Source of the DNA: Pantoea eucalypti
Lineage (GTDB): Bacteria; Pseudomonadota; Gammaproteobacteria; Enterobacterales; Enterobacteriaceae
Assembly (NCBI RefSeq): GCF_009646115.1
Contig: NZ_CP045721.1
Coordinates: 372,001 to 436,000, forward strand
DNA: 64,000 bases
Direction: 5' to 3'
Shown here: piece by piece, positions 18,126-28,296 of the stretch
Numbering within the stretch: the stretch's first letter is position 1
Layout of the letters: every line of letters starts with the position of its first letter
Translations under genes and position numbers: made by a program
The notes under the pieces: model-generated
Told to the model about the DNA's origin: nothing
The model's input: the letters and a program-made list of their open reading frames with translations, nothing else
Databases searched by the model: none

Positions 18126-20906
18126 ATGAAATCTCTCACTCCCCTTCTTAATCCACTTACCCTGCCCAATGGCGCTGTTTTAAAAAACCGGCTGGTCATG
18201 GCTCCGATGACCACCTGTACCGGTTTTTACGACGGCACGGTCACCAGCGAGCTGGTCGAGTACTATCGCGCCCGCGCGGGTAGCATCGGTACGGTGATTG
18301 TAGAGTGCTGTTTTATTGATAACCGTGGCCCGGCATTTCCAGGTGCCATTGCTATCGACAGCGACAATAAAATTCCCGGACTCAAACGTATTGCGGACGC
18401 AATTAAATCTGAAGGCTCAACCGCCATTCTGCAGATCTATCACGGCGGCCGTATGGTTGAGCCAGAACTGATTGGCGGAAAAACACCGGTTGCGCCCAGC
18501 GCCATCGCGGCGCCTCGTGAAGGGGCAACGCAGCCTCTCGCGCTGAGCGCTGAAGAGGTCGATACCATGATCACCAAATTTGGTGACGCAGTAAACCGCG
18601 CCATCAAGGCCGGTTTCGACGGTGTCGAAATTCATGGTGCCAACACTTACCTGATTCAGCAGTTCTATTCACCCAACTCTAACCAGCGCGATGACAAGTG
18701 GGGCGGCAGCCGCGATAACCGCGCGCGTTTCCCGCTGGAAGTGCTGGAAATCACCCATAAGATGGCGGAGCGCTTCGCGCATAACTCGTTCATTATCGGC
18801 TATCGCTTCTCGCCGGAAGAGATCGAAGTCCCCGGCATCCGTTTTGATGACACGCTTTATCTGCTGGAAAAACTGGCCGCGCGTGGACTCGATTACGTTC
18901 ACTTCTCTGTCGGCCAGCTGCTGCGTCCGTCGATTGTTGATACTCAGGACCCGACGCCGCTGATTGAGAAATTCGTCGCGATGCGCTCACCTGCGCTGGC
19001 AAAAGTACCGGTAATCGGTGTCGGCGGCGTGGTGAACAAAGCGGATGCGGAGCTGGCGCTGGAGAAGGGTTACGATCTGGTCGCGATTGGTAAAGCCTGT
19101 ATCGCCTATCCGAACTGGACCGATCGCATCATCAACAATGAACACCTTGAGCTCTACATCGACAGCAACAAACGCGAAGAACTGCAGATCCCTGAACCGC
19201 TGTGGCGCTTCTCGCTGGTCGATGCGATGATCCGCGACACCAGCGAATCAGGCCGTAAATACAAAGCGGGCGTCTATCAGGAAAAAGTTGAAGCCGAAGC
19301 GCTGAAGCTGAAAATCAACGTCACGCTGGATACCGACCGTATCACCGACATCTCGCTGGTGCCGGATGACACGCTGGATGTGGACTTCACCACCACCTTT
19401 GAAAGCCTGCGTAGCCGCATTCTGGTGGCGAACAGCCCACACGTTGATGCGATTACCGGTGCAACCACTCAGAGTGAGGCGCTTAAAAAAGCGGTTTCAC
19501 GCGCGATGACCACCTCCAGCAAGCAACACGTGATCGAGGAAGGCGGTAACCCTAACGCACCACAGAATTACGATGTGGTGATTGTGGGTAGCGGCGGTGC
19601 CGGTCTGGCGGCGGCGATTCAGGCGCACGATGAAGGCGCGCGCGTGGTGATCATCGAGAAGATGCCGACCATTGGCGGCAACACGATTAAAGCGTCAGTA
19701 GGCATGAACGCCGCTGAAACCCGCTTCCAGAAACTCAAAGGCATTGAAGACAGCAAAGAGTTGTTCTATGAAGAGACGCTGAAAGGCGGTCAGTTCAAAA
19801 ACAATCCGGTGCTGTTGCGTGAGTTTGTTGACCTGGCACCTGAAGCAATTGAGTGGCTGGCGGATAAAGGCATTGAGCTTAACGACATCACTATTACCGG
19901 CGGGATGAGCATCGACCGTACGCACCGTCCGGCTGACCGCTCAGCGGTGGGTGGGTTCCTGATTAGCGGCCTGGTAAAAAATATCAACAGCCGCAACATT
20001 GAAGTCCTGCTGGAAACCTCCGTCGCCGAGATCCTCTATGAGAATGGCGCAGTCGCGGGCGTGAAAGTGGTTGATGAGTACAACGACAGCCGTATTCTGA
20101 ACGCCAAAAGCGTGATTGTGGCGACCGGAGGATTCAGTGCTAACCGTGAGCTGGTGGTGAAATACCGTCCTGAACTCGATGGCTTCGTGACGACCAACCA
20201 TAAAGGCGCCACCGGCAGCGGTATTGCGATGCTGGAAAAAATTGGTGCCGGCACCGTGGATATGGGTGAAATCCAGATTCACCCAACGGTTGAGCAGACC
20301 ACCTCTTATCTTGTCTCCGAATCCATTCGCGGCGGCGGCGCCATCCTGGTCAGCCAGGCGGGCGAACGTTTCTACAACGAAATGGAAACCCGCGACAAAG
20401 TTTCCGCACAGATCATCGCGCTGCCAGAAAAGAGTGCCTGGATTGTGTTTGATGAGCAGGTGCGTATGAACAACAAAGCGGCTGACGAATATATCGCGAA
20501 AGGTTTTGTGATCAGCGCGCCAACCGTGGCAGAACTGGCGGTGAAACTCAACATGAGTGAGCATCACACGCTGGAAGCAACGCTGGCCCGTTACAACAAC
20601 TTCGTCATCATGCAGAAGGATGAAGATTTCGGTCGTCAGACCGCTTTGCGCCATCCGCTGAGTGAAGCGCCGTTCTACGCGATTCGTGTTGCTCCGGGTG
20701 TTCACCACACTATGGGTGGCGTCACTATCGACACCACTACAGCGGTGCTGGACAGCCAGAAGCAGGTGATCAACGGTGCCTGGGCGTGTGGTGAAGTGGT
20801 TGGCGGCATCCACGGCGCGAACCGTATCGGCGGTAACGCCGTGGCAGATATCATCATCTTCGGTATTCTGGCGGGTGGTAACGCCGCCGCTTACGCCCGA
20901 CGTTAA
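18126..20906 (+). CDS. Three-domain NADH:fumarate reductase-like flavoprotein (OYE/FMN_bind/FAD)
   Basis: 926 residues from ATG 18126, with TTGGAG nine bases upstream (an earlier TTG at 18111 is part of that site). Residues ~1-370 are an old-yellow-enzyme domain (VMAPMTTCTG, YHGGRM, GVEIHGANTYLIQQFYSP). Residues ~385-465 are an FMN_bind domain with DAITGATT, whose Thr447 is the expected site of covalent FMN attachment by ApbE. Residues ~482-926 are a fumarate reductase/urocanate reductase FAD domain (VVIVGSGGAGLAAA, HTMGGVTID, ANRIGGNAVADIIIFG). There is no signal peptide, so a cytoplasmic enzyme passing electrons from NAD(P)H to fumarate or a similar unsaturated acid is likely. Family members of this layout are known in Klebsiella (fumarate) and Vibrio (acrylate); the substrate here is inferred. 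Confidence 0.85.
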   Translation: MKSLTPLLNPLTLPNGAVLKNRLVMAPMTTCTGFYDGTVTSELVEYYRARAGSIGTVIVECCFIDNRGPAFPGAIAIDSDNKIPGLKRIADAIKSEGSTAILQIYHGGRMVEPELIGGKTPVAPSAIAAPREGATQPLALSAEEVDTMITKFGDAVNRAIKAGFDGVEIHGANTYLIQQFYSPNSNQRDDKWGGSRDNRARFPLEVLEITHKMAERFAHNSFIIGYRFSPEEIEVPGIRFDDTLYLLEKLAARGLDYVHFSVGQLLRPSIVDTQDPTPLIEKFVAMRSPALAKVPVIGVGGVVNKADAELALEKGYDLVAIGKACIAYPNWTDRIINNEHLELYIDSNKREELQIPEPLWRFSLVDAMIRDTSESGRKYKAGVYQEKVEAEALKLKINVTLDTDRITDISLVPDDTLDVDFTTTFESLRSRILVANSPHVDAITGATTQSEALKKAVSRAMTTSSKQHVIEEGGNPNAPQNYDVVIVGSGGAGLAAAIQAHDEGARVVIIEKMPTIGGNTIKASVGMNAAETRFQKLKGIEDSKELFYEETLKGGQFKNNPVLLREFVDLAPEAIEWLADKGIELNDITITGGMSIDRTHRPADRSAVGGFLISGLVKNINSRNIEVLLETSVAEILYENGAVAGVKVVDEYNDSRILNAKSVIVATGGFSANRELVVKYRPELDGFVTTNHKGATGSGIAMLEKIGAGTVDMGEIQIHPTVEQTTSYLVSESIRGGGAILVSQAGERFYNEMETRDKVSAQIIALPEKSAWIVFDEQVRMNNKAADEYIAKGFVISAPTVAELAVKLNMSEHHTLEATLARYNNFVIMQKDEDFGRQTALRHPLSEAPFYAIRVAPGVHHTMGGVTIDTTTAVLDSQKQVINGAWACGEVVGGIHGANRIGGNAVADIIIFGILAGGNAAAYARR

Positions 20907-20915
20907 CGGCAGTCT

Positions 20916-20947
20916 CCGGCATCCGCACCCGCGGGTGCCGGTTTTTT
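20916..20947 (+). terminator. Terminator-like hairpin between the flavoprotein and apbE
   Basis: CCGGCATCCGC-ACCC-GCGGGTGCCGG pairs over 11 positions with one T.G wobble and is followed by six T residues. It is a canonical intrinsic terminator, yet apbE begins only 23 bases later, so it may lower rather than abolish apbE expression. Confidence 0.75.
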
Positions 20948-20969
20948 CCTATTCAAAGCAGAGTCGCCT

Positions 20970-21932
20970 ATGTTAACTGATGCGCGTGTCTATGCTTACT
21001 CCGCTGTTTTAATGGGTTCGCCCATTCTGCTGAAGCTCTTCGAAGACAACCAGACGCTGGCCGCTCAGGTTTTCCGTCTGATCAAACAGCAGGAGAACCT
21101 TTTCACGGTAAATCGTGCGGCGTCTGAAGTGATGGCCGTTAATGACGCGGCCGGTCAGCATCCTGTGGTCGTCAGCCAGCCAGTCTTTGATTTGATCGCC
21201 TGCGCACATGCCGTCAGCCTGCTGCCGGACAGCCTGTTTAATCTTGCTATCGGGCCGCTGGTGAAGTGCTGGAAAATCGGTTTTCAGGGACACAGCGTCC
21301 CGTCAGAAACCGACCTTAAGATGCGCATGGCGCTGACGAATCCCCATGACGTCATCCTAGATGCCGCAAGTCGCAGCGTCATGCTGGCCCGGCCGGGAAT
21401 GGAGATTGATCTGGGTGCCATCGCCAAGGGCTATATCGCCGACGTAGTACAGGCGTTTTTGCGCCAGCAGCAGGTTAGCAATGCGCTGATTAATCTGGGC
21501 GGGAACGTGCAGACGGTGGGCGCGCCGCCCGAAGAGGCGGGCTGGGCAATTGGCCTGAAAAAACCTTTTGGTGAGGCCGATGAGTTGATTGGCGTGATTG
21601 GCGTGAACAACCGCTCGGTGGTGACGTCGGGTGTCTATGAGCGCTATTTCGAGCTGGATGGCATCTGTTATCACCACATCCTCAATCCGCACAGCGGATA
21701 TCCACTGGATACCGAGCTGATGAGCGTCACGGTGATCTCTGAACGATCACTGGATGGTGACATCTACACGACACTGCTCTATGGCTTAGGTGTCGAAAAG
21801 GGCATGGCCTGCCTGGCAGATAAACCGGGCATTGAAGCGATCTTTGTGACCCGTGACAGGCAGGTCATCTGCTCGTCACAACGTCACTTTTTGTTTCAGT
21901 TACTGGACACCGGGTACCGGCTGGTTCACTGA
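20970..21932 (+). CDS. apbE: ApbE-family FAD:protein FMN transferase
   Basis: 320 residues. ApbE family motifs include LFTVNRAASEV, the central IDLGAIAKGYIADVV, INLGGNVQTVG, SGVYERYF and the HHILNPHSGYPLDTELMSVTVI segment with metal and FAD-binding residues. The family uses FAD to link FMN to a threonine of FMN_bind domains. Its partner is almost certainly the upstream flavoprotein, which carries the acceptor motif. Unlike many ApbE proteins it has no lipoprotein signal, fitting a cytoplasmic target. It overlaps the 3' end of the convergent dcuR gene by seven bases. Confidence 0.88.
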   Translation: MLTDARVYAYSAVLMGSPILLKLFEDNQTLAAQVFRLIKQQENLFTVNRAASEVMAVNDAAGQHPVVVSQPVFDLIACAHAVSLLPDSLFNLAIGPLVKCWKIGFQGHSVPSETDLKMRMALTNPHDVILDAASRSVMLARPGMEIDLGAIAKGYIADVVQAFLRQQQVSNALINLGGNVQTVGAPPEEAGWAIGLKKPFGEADELIGVIGVNNRSVVTSGVYERYFELDGICYHHILNPHSGYPLDTELMSVTVISERSLDGDIYTTLLYGLGVEKGMACLADKPGIEAIFVTRDRQVICSSQRHFLFQLLDTGYRLVH

Positions 21933-22645
21933 CAGTACTGTTTGAGTAAGGTGTGATACTCCGGCTGCAGGCGGTAGCGGTAAACCGGACGGCCCGTGAC
22001 ACCATAGTGAATACTGGTGAACAGAATATTAATCTGCGCCAGCCAAATCAGGTATTTGCGGCAGGAGACGCGAGAGATATTCACTTCCGTTGCCAGCTCA
22101 TCGGTAGAGAACTCGGTGCCAGGATGCGAATCGATCCACAGACAGAGGGTGCGCAGCGTCTGCGGCGTTAATCCTTTCGGCAGGCGTTTCTGCTCGCTGG
22201 CGCCTGGCGGATTTCCATGCAACAGCTGATCAACGTCCGACTGCTGATAGAACTGGTGGTTATCCATCAGCGATTTTTTCTGTCGCCAGCCGGTCAGCGC
22301 CTCTTCAAAGCGGGCAAACTGAAACGGCTTGATCAGATAATCCACTACGCCATAGTTGAGCGAGGTTTTGATGGTGGCGGCATCGGCGGCTGACGAGATG
22401 ATAATCACATCGACCGGACGTCCGGCACTGCGCAGTTCCGGGAGCAGGTCGAGCCCGTTTTCCTGCTGCATATAAATATCCAGCAGGATTAAATCAACCT
22501 GTGGCTCCTCCTGGGCCAGCCGCTCTTTTGCCTGCTGTAAGGTTGAGGCGGTGCCGCAGCACATGAAGCCTGGGATCTGCCCGATATAGCAGCGATTAAG
22601 TTCGGCTACCATCGCATCATCGTCGACAACTAACACATTGATCAT
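21926..22645 (-). CDS. dcuR: DcuR, response regulator for C4-dicarboxylates
   Basis: 239 residues from ATG 22645, matching the E. coli start MINVL; a longer frame would extend into dcuS. The receiver has DDDAMVAELN, phospho-acceptor Asp in LILLDIYMQQENGLD, VIIISSAADAATI and LIKPFQ. The C-terminal helix-turn-helix contains RLPKGLTPQTLRTLCLWI and EFSTDELATEVNISRVSCRKYL. E. coli DcuR activates dcuB-fumB, dctA and frd in response to fumarate or malate. Its ATG overlaps the dcuS stop (ATGA), so the two are co-translated. Local targets are likely the transporter-fumarase and flavoprotein operons. Confidence 0.95.
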   Translation of the reverse strand: MINVLVVDDDAMVAELNRCYIGQIPGFMCCGTASTLQQAKERLAQEEPQVDLILLDIYMQQENGLDLLPELRSAGRPVDVIIISSAADAATIKTSLNYGVVDYLIKPFQFARFEEALTGWRQKKSLMDNHQFYQQSDVDQLLHGNPPGASEQKRLPKGLTPQTLRTLCLWIDSHPGTEFSTDELATEVNISRVSCRKYLIWLAQINILFTSIHYGVTGRPVYRYRLQPEYHTLLKQYCQ

Positions 22646-24276
22646 TGGGTAATCATTCCTCTCTCCCACGGAAGTTGTACCAAGAATTGGGTAAATACAC
22701 CCGGTTCCGATTCGACACTGACGTTGCCGCCCAGGCTTTCGGTCTGCTGCTTCACCAGAAATAATCCGACACCACGATCGTCGCCTTTTGATGAAACACC
22801 GCGCTCAAAAATGGTGCTGAGCTGGTTGCCGTCAATGCCCGGCCCATCATCACTCACTTCGCAGGCCAGCCAGCCGTTCTGATAGTGCAGCATGAGGTGA
22901 ATTTCCCCTTCAGTTTCCGGGTCCAGCGCCTCGAGCGAGTTTTCAATTAAATTGCCCAGTACGGTAATCAGAACCGCGTTCTGCTCCTCGCTGCCGCAGT
23001 CAGGCAGAAAACTCGCTTCATCAATAATCAGCTGATGACCTTCATCGGTCACCCGGTTGATTTTACTGAGCAGGAAGCCGGCAATGATCGGCGACTTAAT
23101 CTTTTGCAGCAGTGAACCGATTTCAGTCTGATAGGCGTTAGCCGTTTTCAGGATGTACTCTTCCATCTGCGCATAATTTTTCATGTGCAGCAGGCCCAGA
23201 ATCACATGCAGCTTGTTCATGAACTCATGGGACCGTTCACGTAATGCATCCACATAGTTTACCATGCCGTCCAGCCGCTGCATCAGCTGGCTAATCTCCG
23301 TCTTGTCCCTGAAGGTGGTCACCGCGCCAATTATGCGGTCGCGACTGCGAACAGGCACGGTGTTGCTGATCAGGATCCGGTTACCCAGCGTCAACTCCTG
23401 GTCGTACCAGGCTTTACCTGCATGCAGTGCATCCTGCTGATGACGATGCATCACACTCTCTTCTGCAATCAAATCGCCGCTTGACGGCATCTTGCGGGTC
23501 GTCTCATGTAACAACTGCTGAGCCGCGTGGTTGATCAGGCTGACGCGCGACTGATCGTCTACTGCAATCACACCCTCTTTAATGGAATTCAGAATGGCCT
23601 GACGCTGCTCAAACAGGCTGGAAATTTCGTGCGGCTCCAGCCCCAGTAAGATGGTTTTTAGTCGCCTGACCAGAATAAGCATACCCAACAGGCCTGCCAG
23701 ACCACCAAACAGGACTGTCCAGACGATATTCCAGCGGCTTTTAGCAATCTGGGCCGCCACATCATTCAGTGCGATGCCGATCGCCACGACGCCAATCTGC
23801 TGATGCTGTGCGTTATAAACGGGCGTAAATACCCGCAGTGCCTCCACCAGTACGCCATGATTGACGGCGACATTTTCCCGTCCGTCCAGCGTGGGATAGA
23901 TATCATTGCCGACAAAGTGTTTGCCAATCACCGCCGCATTGGGATGTGAAAAGCGAATACCCTGCATATCCGTGACCACCACGAACAGGAGACCGTTACG
24001 CTTGCGGGCCGCTTCAGCCAGCGGCTGAATCTGACTGCTGCCGTCCGGCAACAACAAACCACGCTGAACTTCAGGCGTGTCTGCCAGCGTGCGAGCCACT
24101 GCCATCGCCTTGTCTTTGAGATGCGACTGAGCAAAGTTATCAATCTGAACGAAATAGAGCAGATGGACAGCGACCAATACCGTGATGATAACGGCGGTCA
24201 TCATCAGGGTGGTCAGAGTACTGAGTTTCATTGGTCGTTTCGGCACGGCATATCGATTCTGTGTTTGGCTTTTCAT
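22642..24276 (-). CDS. dcuS: DcuS, fumarate-sensing histidine kinase
   Basis: 544 residues, one more than E. coli DcuS. It has an N-terminal membrane helix (about 20-42), a periplasmic PAS/sCache sensor with FSHPNAAVIGKHF and ALRVFTPVYN, a second helix (NIVWTVLFGGLAGLLGMLILV), a cytoplasmic PAS domain (QAILNSIKEGVIAVDD) and a kinase core with the phospho-accepting His in LRERSHEFMNKLHVILGLLH and ATP-binding motifs NLIENSLEAL, DDGPGI and DRGVGLFLVKQ. The known protein senses C4-dicarboxylates in the periplasm. The start may be the ATG at 24276 or the MKLST methionine 15 residues later. Confidence 0.95.
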   Translation of the reverse strand: MKSQTQNRYAVPKRPMKLSTLTTLMMTAVIITVLVAVHLLYFVQIDNFAQSHLKDKAMAVARTLADTPEVQRGLLLPDGSSQIQPLAEAARKRNGLLFVVVTDMQGIRFSHPNAAVIGKHFVGNDIYPTLDGRENVAVNHGVLVEALRVFTPVYNAQHQQIGVVAIGIALNDVAAQIAKSRWNIVWTVLFGGLAGLLGMLILVRRLKTILLGLEPHEISSLFEQRQAILNSIKEGVIAVDDQSRVSLINHAAQQLLHETTRKMPSSGDLIAEESVMHRHQQDALHAGKAWYDQELTLGNRILISNTVPVRSRDRIIGAVTTFRDKTEISQLMQRLDGMVNYVDALRERSHEFMNKLHVILGLLHMKNYAQMEEYILKTANAYQTEIGSLLQKIKSPIIAGFLLSKINRVTDEGHQLIIDEASFLPDCGSEEQNAVLITVLGNLIENSLEALDPETEGEIHLMLHYQNGWLACEVSDDGPGIDGNQLSTIFERGVSSKGDDRGVGLFLVKQQTESLGGNVSVESEPGVFTQFLVQLPWERGMITQ

Positions 24277-24582
24277 GAATGTCCAGCACGGATGGGAGAT
24301 CGCCAGGAAACATACGCTAACTCACCGCATCAGTACAGTTTTAGCGGCCTGCGCGTGGGCAGTCGCACTCAAACAATATTTGTGTTAGGGGATTGTATAA
24401 TTCAAAGGACACCCTTAATGTGTGGTTAAAATATGTAAGCAATTCAGTAAGCCTTTTGTAATTAAAATAAGGCTAAATTGCTATTTTTAATTTTATAACT
24501 ATTTTCACATTAACTCACAAATAACATTATTTTAAACTTTGAGGACTTTTTTTAACCAGTACCGTCTGAGCTGTAGATTAAA
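24277..24582. promoter_or_regulatory. Divergent dcuS-mqo intergenic region
   Basis: About 306 AT-rich bases (especially 24420-24545) that should carry the mqo promoter and the dcuS promoter. No clear operator or gene identified. Confidence 0.4.
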
Positions 24583-26232
24583 ATGATGAATTCAAAGAAA
24601 GTTATTCCCACTCTTTCCCTCGCGGCCTTGTTAGTTTCTTCAGCCCTTCACGCTGAAACCTCACCAGAAAAAACTGACGTCCTGTTAATTGGCGGCGGCA
24701 TTATGAGCGCCTCAATGGGCACCATGCTGGAAGAGCTGCAGCCTGGCTGGAAACAGATCATGGTTGAGAAGCTGGATGGCGTGGCACTGGAATCCTCTAA
24801 CGGCTGGAACAATGCCGGTACAGGTCACTCTGCCAACATGGAACTGAACTATACGCCTGAGCGTAAAGACGGTTCTATCGACGTCTCTAAAGCGCTGGAA
24901 ATTAACGAAGCGTTCATGATTTCTCGCCAGTTCTGGAGCTCACAGGTTAAAGAGGGCGTAATGCACGATCCGCGCTCTTTCATTAACTCAACGCCACACA
25001 TGAGCTTCGTCTGGGGCGACAACGTCGACTTCCTGACCAAACGCTATGCGGCGTTGCAGAAAACGGCGCTGTTCCAGGGCATGAAGTTCTCTACCGATCA
25101 CAAGCAGATCGAGCAGTGGGCACCACTGGTCATGGAAGGTCGCGATCCACAGCAGAAAGTGGCTGCAACCTGGACGCCAGTTGGCACCGATGTTAACTAT
25201 GGTGAAATTACCCGTCAGTTGATCGGCAGCCTGAAAAAGAACGATAACTTCCGTCTTGAAACCTCTTCTGAAGTTACCGACTTCAAACGTAACGGCGACA
25301 ACTCCTGGCACGTCACCATTAAAGACGCTAAAAACGGCAACGAACGTGCTGTTGACGCGAAATATGTCTTTATCGGTGCGGGTGGTGGTGCGCTGAAATT
25401 ACTGCAGAAGACCGGTATCCCGGAAGCGGATAACTATGCGGGCTTCCCGGTAGGCGGATCATTCCTGGTGACTGAAAACAAGGCGATTGCCGATCGTCAC
25501 CTGGCGAAAGTCTATGGTCAGGCGTCAACCGGTGCACCGCCGATGTCGGTTCCGCATCTGGATACCCGTTATCTGGACGGCAAACGCGTCGTGCTGTTTG
25601 GACCGTTTGCGACCTTCTCCACCAAGTTCCTGAAAAACGGTTCGCTGTTTGATCTGCTGAGCACTACCACGACTCATAACATCGTGCCGATGACCGATGT
25701 GGGTATGGATAACTTCGACCTGGTGAAATACCTGATCGGACAGGTCATGCTGAGTGATGAAGATCGCTTTAAAGCACTGCAGGAATACTATCCGGACGCG
25801 AAGAAAGAGGACTGGAAACTGATTCAGGCCGGTCAGCGTGTGCAGATCATCAAGAAAGATGCTGATAAAGGTGGCGTGCTGAAGCTGGGTACAGAAATTG
25901 TGACCGATCAGCAGAAAACCGTGGCGGCACTGTTGGGTGCATCTCCTGGTGCCTCAACCGCAGCGCCTATCTCCCTGAGCGTGATGCAGAAACTGTTCCC
26001 GGAAGAGTTCAAGTCACCGGAATGGCAGGCGAAGATCCACAAGATGATCCCAGGTTACGGTCAGAAACTGAATGACAACGTGCCGTTGCTGCAGCAGGTC
26101 TGGAATGAGACCGCTCAGACTCTGCAACTGACCACGCCGCCCGTGATCAACATGGAAGACAAAACCACAGATGCGCCGGCCGCACAGCCTGAGAAGGCTG
26201 CGCCTTCAGCGAAACACGATATGGCGCTGTAA
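24583..26232 (+). CDS. mqo: Malate:quinone oxidoreductase
   Basis: 549 residues (E. coli Mqo is 548) with FAD-binding [75 protein letters not shown] and [19 protein letters not shown]. The enzyme oxidises malate to oxaloacetate and passes electrons to quinones at the inner membrane. The first ~24 residues resemble a signal peptide ending LHA, as in E. coli Mqo, although the active site is considered cytoplasmic. The C-terminal ~25 residues are Ala/Pro/Lys-rich and probably unstructured. Two ATGs (24583, 24586) are possible starts. Its position beside dcuSR and fumarase groups it with C4-dicarboxylate metabolism. Confidence 0.95.
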   Translation: MMNSKKVIPTLSLAALLVSSALHAETSPEKTDVLLIGGGIMSASMGTMLEELQPGWKQIMVEKLDGVALESSNGWNNAGTGHSANMELNYTPERKDGSIDVSKALEINEAFMISRQFWSSQVKEGVMHDPRSFINSTPHMSFVWGDNVDFLTKRYAALQKTALFQGMKFSTDHKQIEQWAPLVMEGRDPQQKVAATWTPVGTDVNYGEITRQLIGSLKKNDNFRLETSSEVTDFKRNGDNSWHVTIKDAKNGNERAVDAKYVFIGAGGGALKLLQKTGIPEADNYAGFPVGGSFLVTENKAIADRHLAKVYGQASTGAPPMSVPHLDTRYLDGKRVVLFGPFATFSTKFLKNGSLFDLLSTTTTHNIVPMTDVGMDNFDLVKYLIGQVMLSDEDRFKALQEYYPDAKKEDWKLIQAGQRVQIIKKDADKGGVLKLGTEIVTDQQKTVAALLGASPGASTAAPISLSVMQKLFPEEFKSPEWQAKIHKMIPGYGQKLNDNVPLLQQVWNETAQTLQLTTPPVINMEDKTTDAPAAQPEKAAPSAKHDMAL

Positions 26233-26246
26233 CAGCGACCTGACGT

Positions 26247-26284
26247 AAAAAAAGCCCGCACAGGTTAACCTGTGCGGGCTTTTT
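26247..26284. terminator. Strong terminator after mqo
   Basis: AGCCCGCACAGG-TTAA-CCTGTGCGGGCT is a 12-base-pair perfect stem flanked by A-run and T-run, usable in both directions between mqo and the convergent VF530 gene. Confidence 0.9.
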
Positions 26285-26302
26285 ATTGCCGCCTGATCGG
26301 TA

Positions 26303-26611
26303 TTACTCCGGCGTTTTGTCGCGCCAGTTTCCCCAGGGATCTTCAGCAGGGGCCTGATCCGCGTCTGACGGTTCTTCACGCGCTGCAGGTTGCGCACTTA
26401 ACGAGTCGAGATAAAGCGCTTCGACTTCAGCCCGCGCCCAGGGGGTACGACGTAAAAACTTCAGGCTCGATTTAACGCTGGGATCGCTTTTAAAGCAGTT
26501 AATGTTGATCCGTTTTCCCAGCTCCGCCCAGCCATACTGCGCGACTAAACTTTTAATCTGCATCTCCAGCGTTACGCCATGCAGAGGATCTTTTGAGGTG
26601 TGTGCGTTCAT
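26303..26611 (-). CDS. VF530-family (DUF2132) small DNA-binding protein
   Basis: 102 residues. The core [47 protein letters not shown] is diagnostic of the VF530/DUF2132 family, which has a SAP-like helical fold and is annotated as DNA-binding; its cellular role is not established. The acidic, proline-rich C-terminal tail (about 30 residues) is variable in such proteins. It converges on mqo with a shared terminator. Confidence 0.85.
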   Translation of the reverse strand: MNAHTSKDPLHGVTLEMQIKSLVAQYGWAELGKRININCFKSDPSVKSSLKFLRRTPWARAEVEALYLDSLSAQPAAREEPSDADQAPAEDPWGNWRDKTPE

Positions 26612-26818
26612 CGTCTATCCGCCTGATTCAGTCAATGCCGCACATCCTGACAATCGTAAAGCGGTTGTGCAAGGACTGAAGGTGAAAAAGCTCACCCGCG
26701 GCGCATCATCGCTGCTTTTATGTGTTCGGGTTAACGTGACGGGCAGAAGAGCGCGCAGGCATGCAGTGATTGTGCTAATCATAAGCAACTGATGATGCTC
26801 TAAAAAGGAACGTCGCTC

Positions 26819-28132
26819 ATGTCCGGACCCGTTGGAAATCTGCTCAGCTCTGCCAGCCGTAAACGTGCGCTGCTTGCCGGTTCGGTAGGGAATTTCATTG
26901 AATGGTATGAGTTCGCGGTTTATGGTTTTCTGGCTACCGTTATTGCGCAGAACTTCTTCCGGCTGGAAGGGGAATCCGCGCTGACCGGGCTGCTGCTGAC
27001 CTATGCCTCATTCGCCATCGCTTTTTTCTTCCGTCCGCTGGGTGCGATCATCTTTGGCCGTATGGGCGACCGCATCGGGCGCAAACCTGTACTGATCTTT
27101 GTGTTGATCATGATGACGCTGGCGACGGCGGCTATTGGTCTGGTTCCCACCTACGCCCGGTTGGGTATTCTGGCGCCGCTGATCGTGACCGGTCTGCGCA
27201 TCCTGCAGGGGCTATTCGCGGGTGGCGAGTATGGCGGGGCAGTTTCACTGATGACCGAGTTTGCGCCGCGCGGTAAGCGGGGTCTGTATGGCGCATGGCA
27301 ATCCTTTACCGTGGCGCTGGGTTTGCTGGCAGGCGCGGGCATTGTCGCGCTGCTTTCGGTGCTGCTGACGCCGGAGCAGATGCTGAGCTGGGGCTGGCGC
27401 ATTCCGTTCTTTGTCGCGCTGCCACTGGGCGTTCTGGCGCTCTGGCTGCGGGTTCAGATGGAGGAGACGCCGGCATTTATTCAGCAGCAGGCGCAACCTG
27501 TAGCAAAAATCGACGCCAGCCTGGGTGACACACTGAAAACAATTCTGCTGGGTATCTGCCGACTGATGGTGTGGTCGGCGGCGGGCTATACCTGGCTGGT
27601 GATCATGCCGACTTATCTGCAGGCATCGCTGCATACTGGCTTTAACCAGGCGCTGCTGATTGCGGTGATATCCAACCTCGGCTTTGCCGCAACGATTATT
27701 CCGGCCGGAATGCTGAGCGACAGGATTGGGCGACGGGCAGTCATGGTCTCGGCGGCGGTACTGCTGCTGGTACTTTCTCTGCCGCTGTTAAACGTGTTGC
27801 AGTCAGAGAGCGCCGGATTGCTGCTAAAAGCGCTGGTGGTGTTTATCGCGGGCGGGGTAGTCGGATTGCTCGCCGGGCCAGGACCCGCGATGCTGTCCGA
27901 AATGTTTCCGACGCGGGTGCGCTATACCGGGCTTGGGCTGGCCTATTCACTCTCCAATGCGGTGTTTTCCGGCTGCGCAGGATTAATCATCACCGGACTG
28001 ATTAAGGAGACGGGTAACCCCGATATTCCCGCCTGGTATGTGATGGCGACAGCACTGGTAAGTATTGTGGCACTGATGACGCTCAATAAAGATGACCATC
28101 TGCGGATGCTGGATGAGCCACACGCACGCTGA
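26819..28132 (+). CDS. MFS transporter, metabolite:H+ symporter (MHS) family
   Basis: 437 residues with twelve predicted helices. The signature N-terminus SVGNFIEWYEFAVYGF and the loops FGRMGDRIGRKPVL, RILQGLFAGGEYGGAVSLMTEFAPRGKRG and ETPAF are typical of MHS-family members such as ProP, KgtP and ShiA. The substrate (organic acid, osmolyte or aromatic acid) cannot be told. It stands alone on the plus strand with about 185 bases of upstream DNA after the VF530 gene; AAAGGAACG precedes the ATG. Confidence 0.85.
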   Translation: MSGPVGNLLSSASRKRALLAGSVGNFIEWYEFAVYGFLATVIAQNFFRLEGESALTGLLLTYASFAIAFFFRPLGAIIFGRMGDRIGRKPVLIFVLIMMTLATAAIGLVPTYARLGILAPLIVTGLRILQGLFAGGEYGGAVSLMTEFAPRGKRGLYGAWQSFTVALGLLAGAGIVALLSVLLTPEQMLSWGWRIPFFVALPLGVLALWLRVQMEETPAFIQQQAQPVAKIDASLGDTLKTILLGICRLMVWSAAGYTWLVIMPTYLQASLHTGFNQALLIAVISNLGFAATIIPAGMLSDRIGRRAVMVSAAVLLLVLSLPLLNVLQSESAGLLLKALVVFIAGGVVGLLAGPGPAMLSEMFPTRVRYTGLGLAYSLSNAVFSGCAGLIITGLIKETGNPDIPAWYVMATALVSIVALMTLNKDDHLRMLDEPHAR

Positions 28133-28296
28133 GACAGACCAGGGGCAGGGCATCTGGCAATCGTCCAGATCTGCATCAGTGCCTGGCTGTATATTGGGTC
28201 AAATGGGACCCGATTCTGTCGCTCATCCGGCAATACGCGCTTGATGTCCCGATATATATCGCCAACCATACTTTCCTGATTCTAACGGGAGACGAT

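Noticed and set aside
19941..20813. 290-codon open frame antisense to the flavoprotein gene
   Set aside because: Lies wholly within a well-supported gene, His-rich composition typical of antisense shadows.
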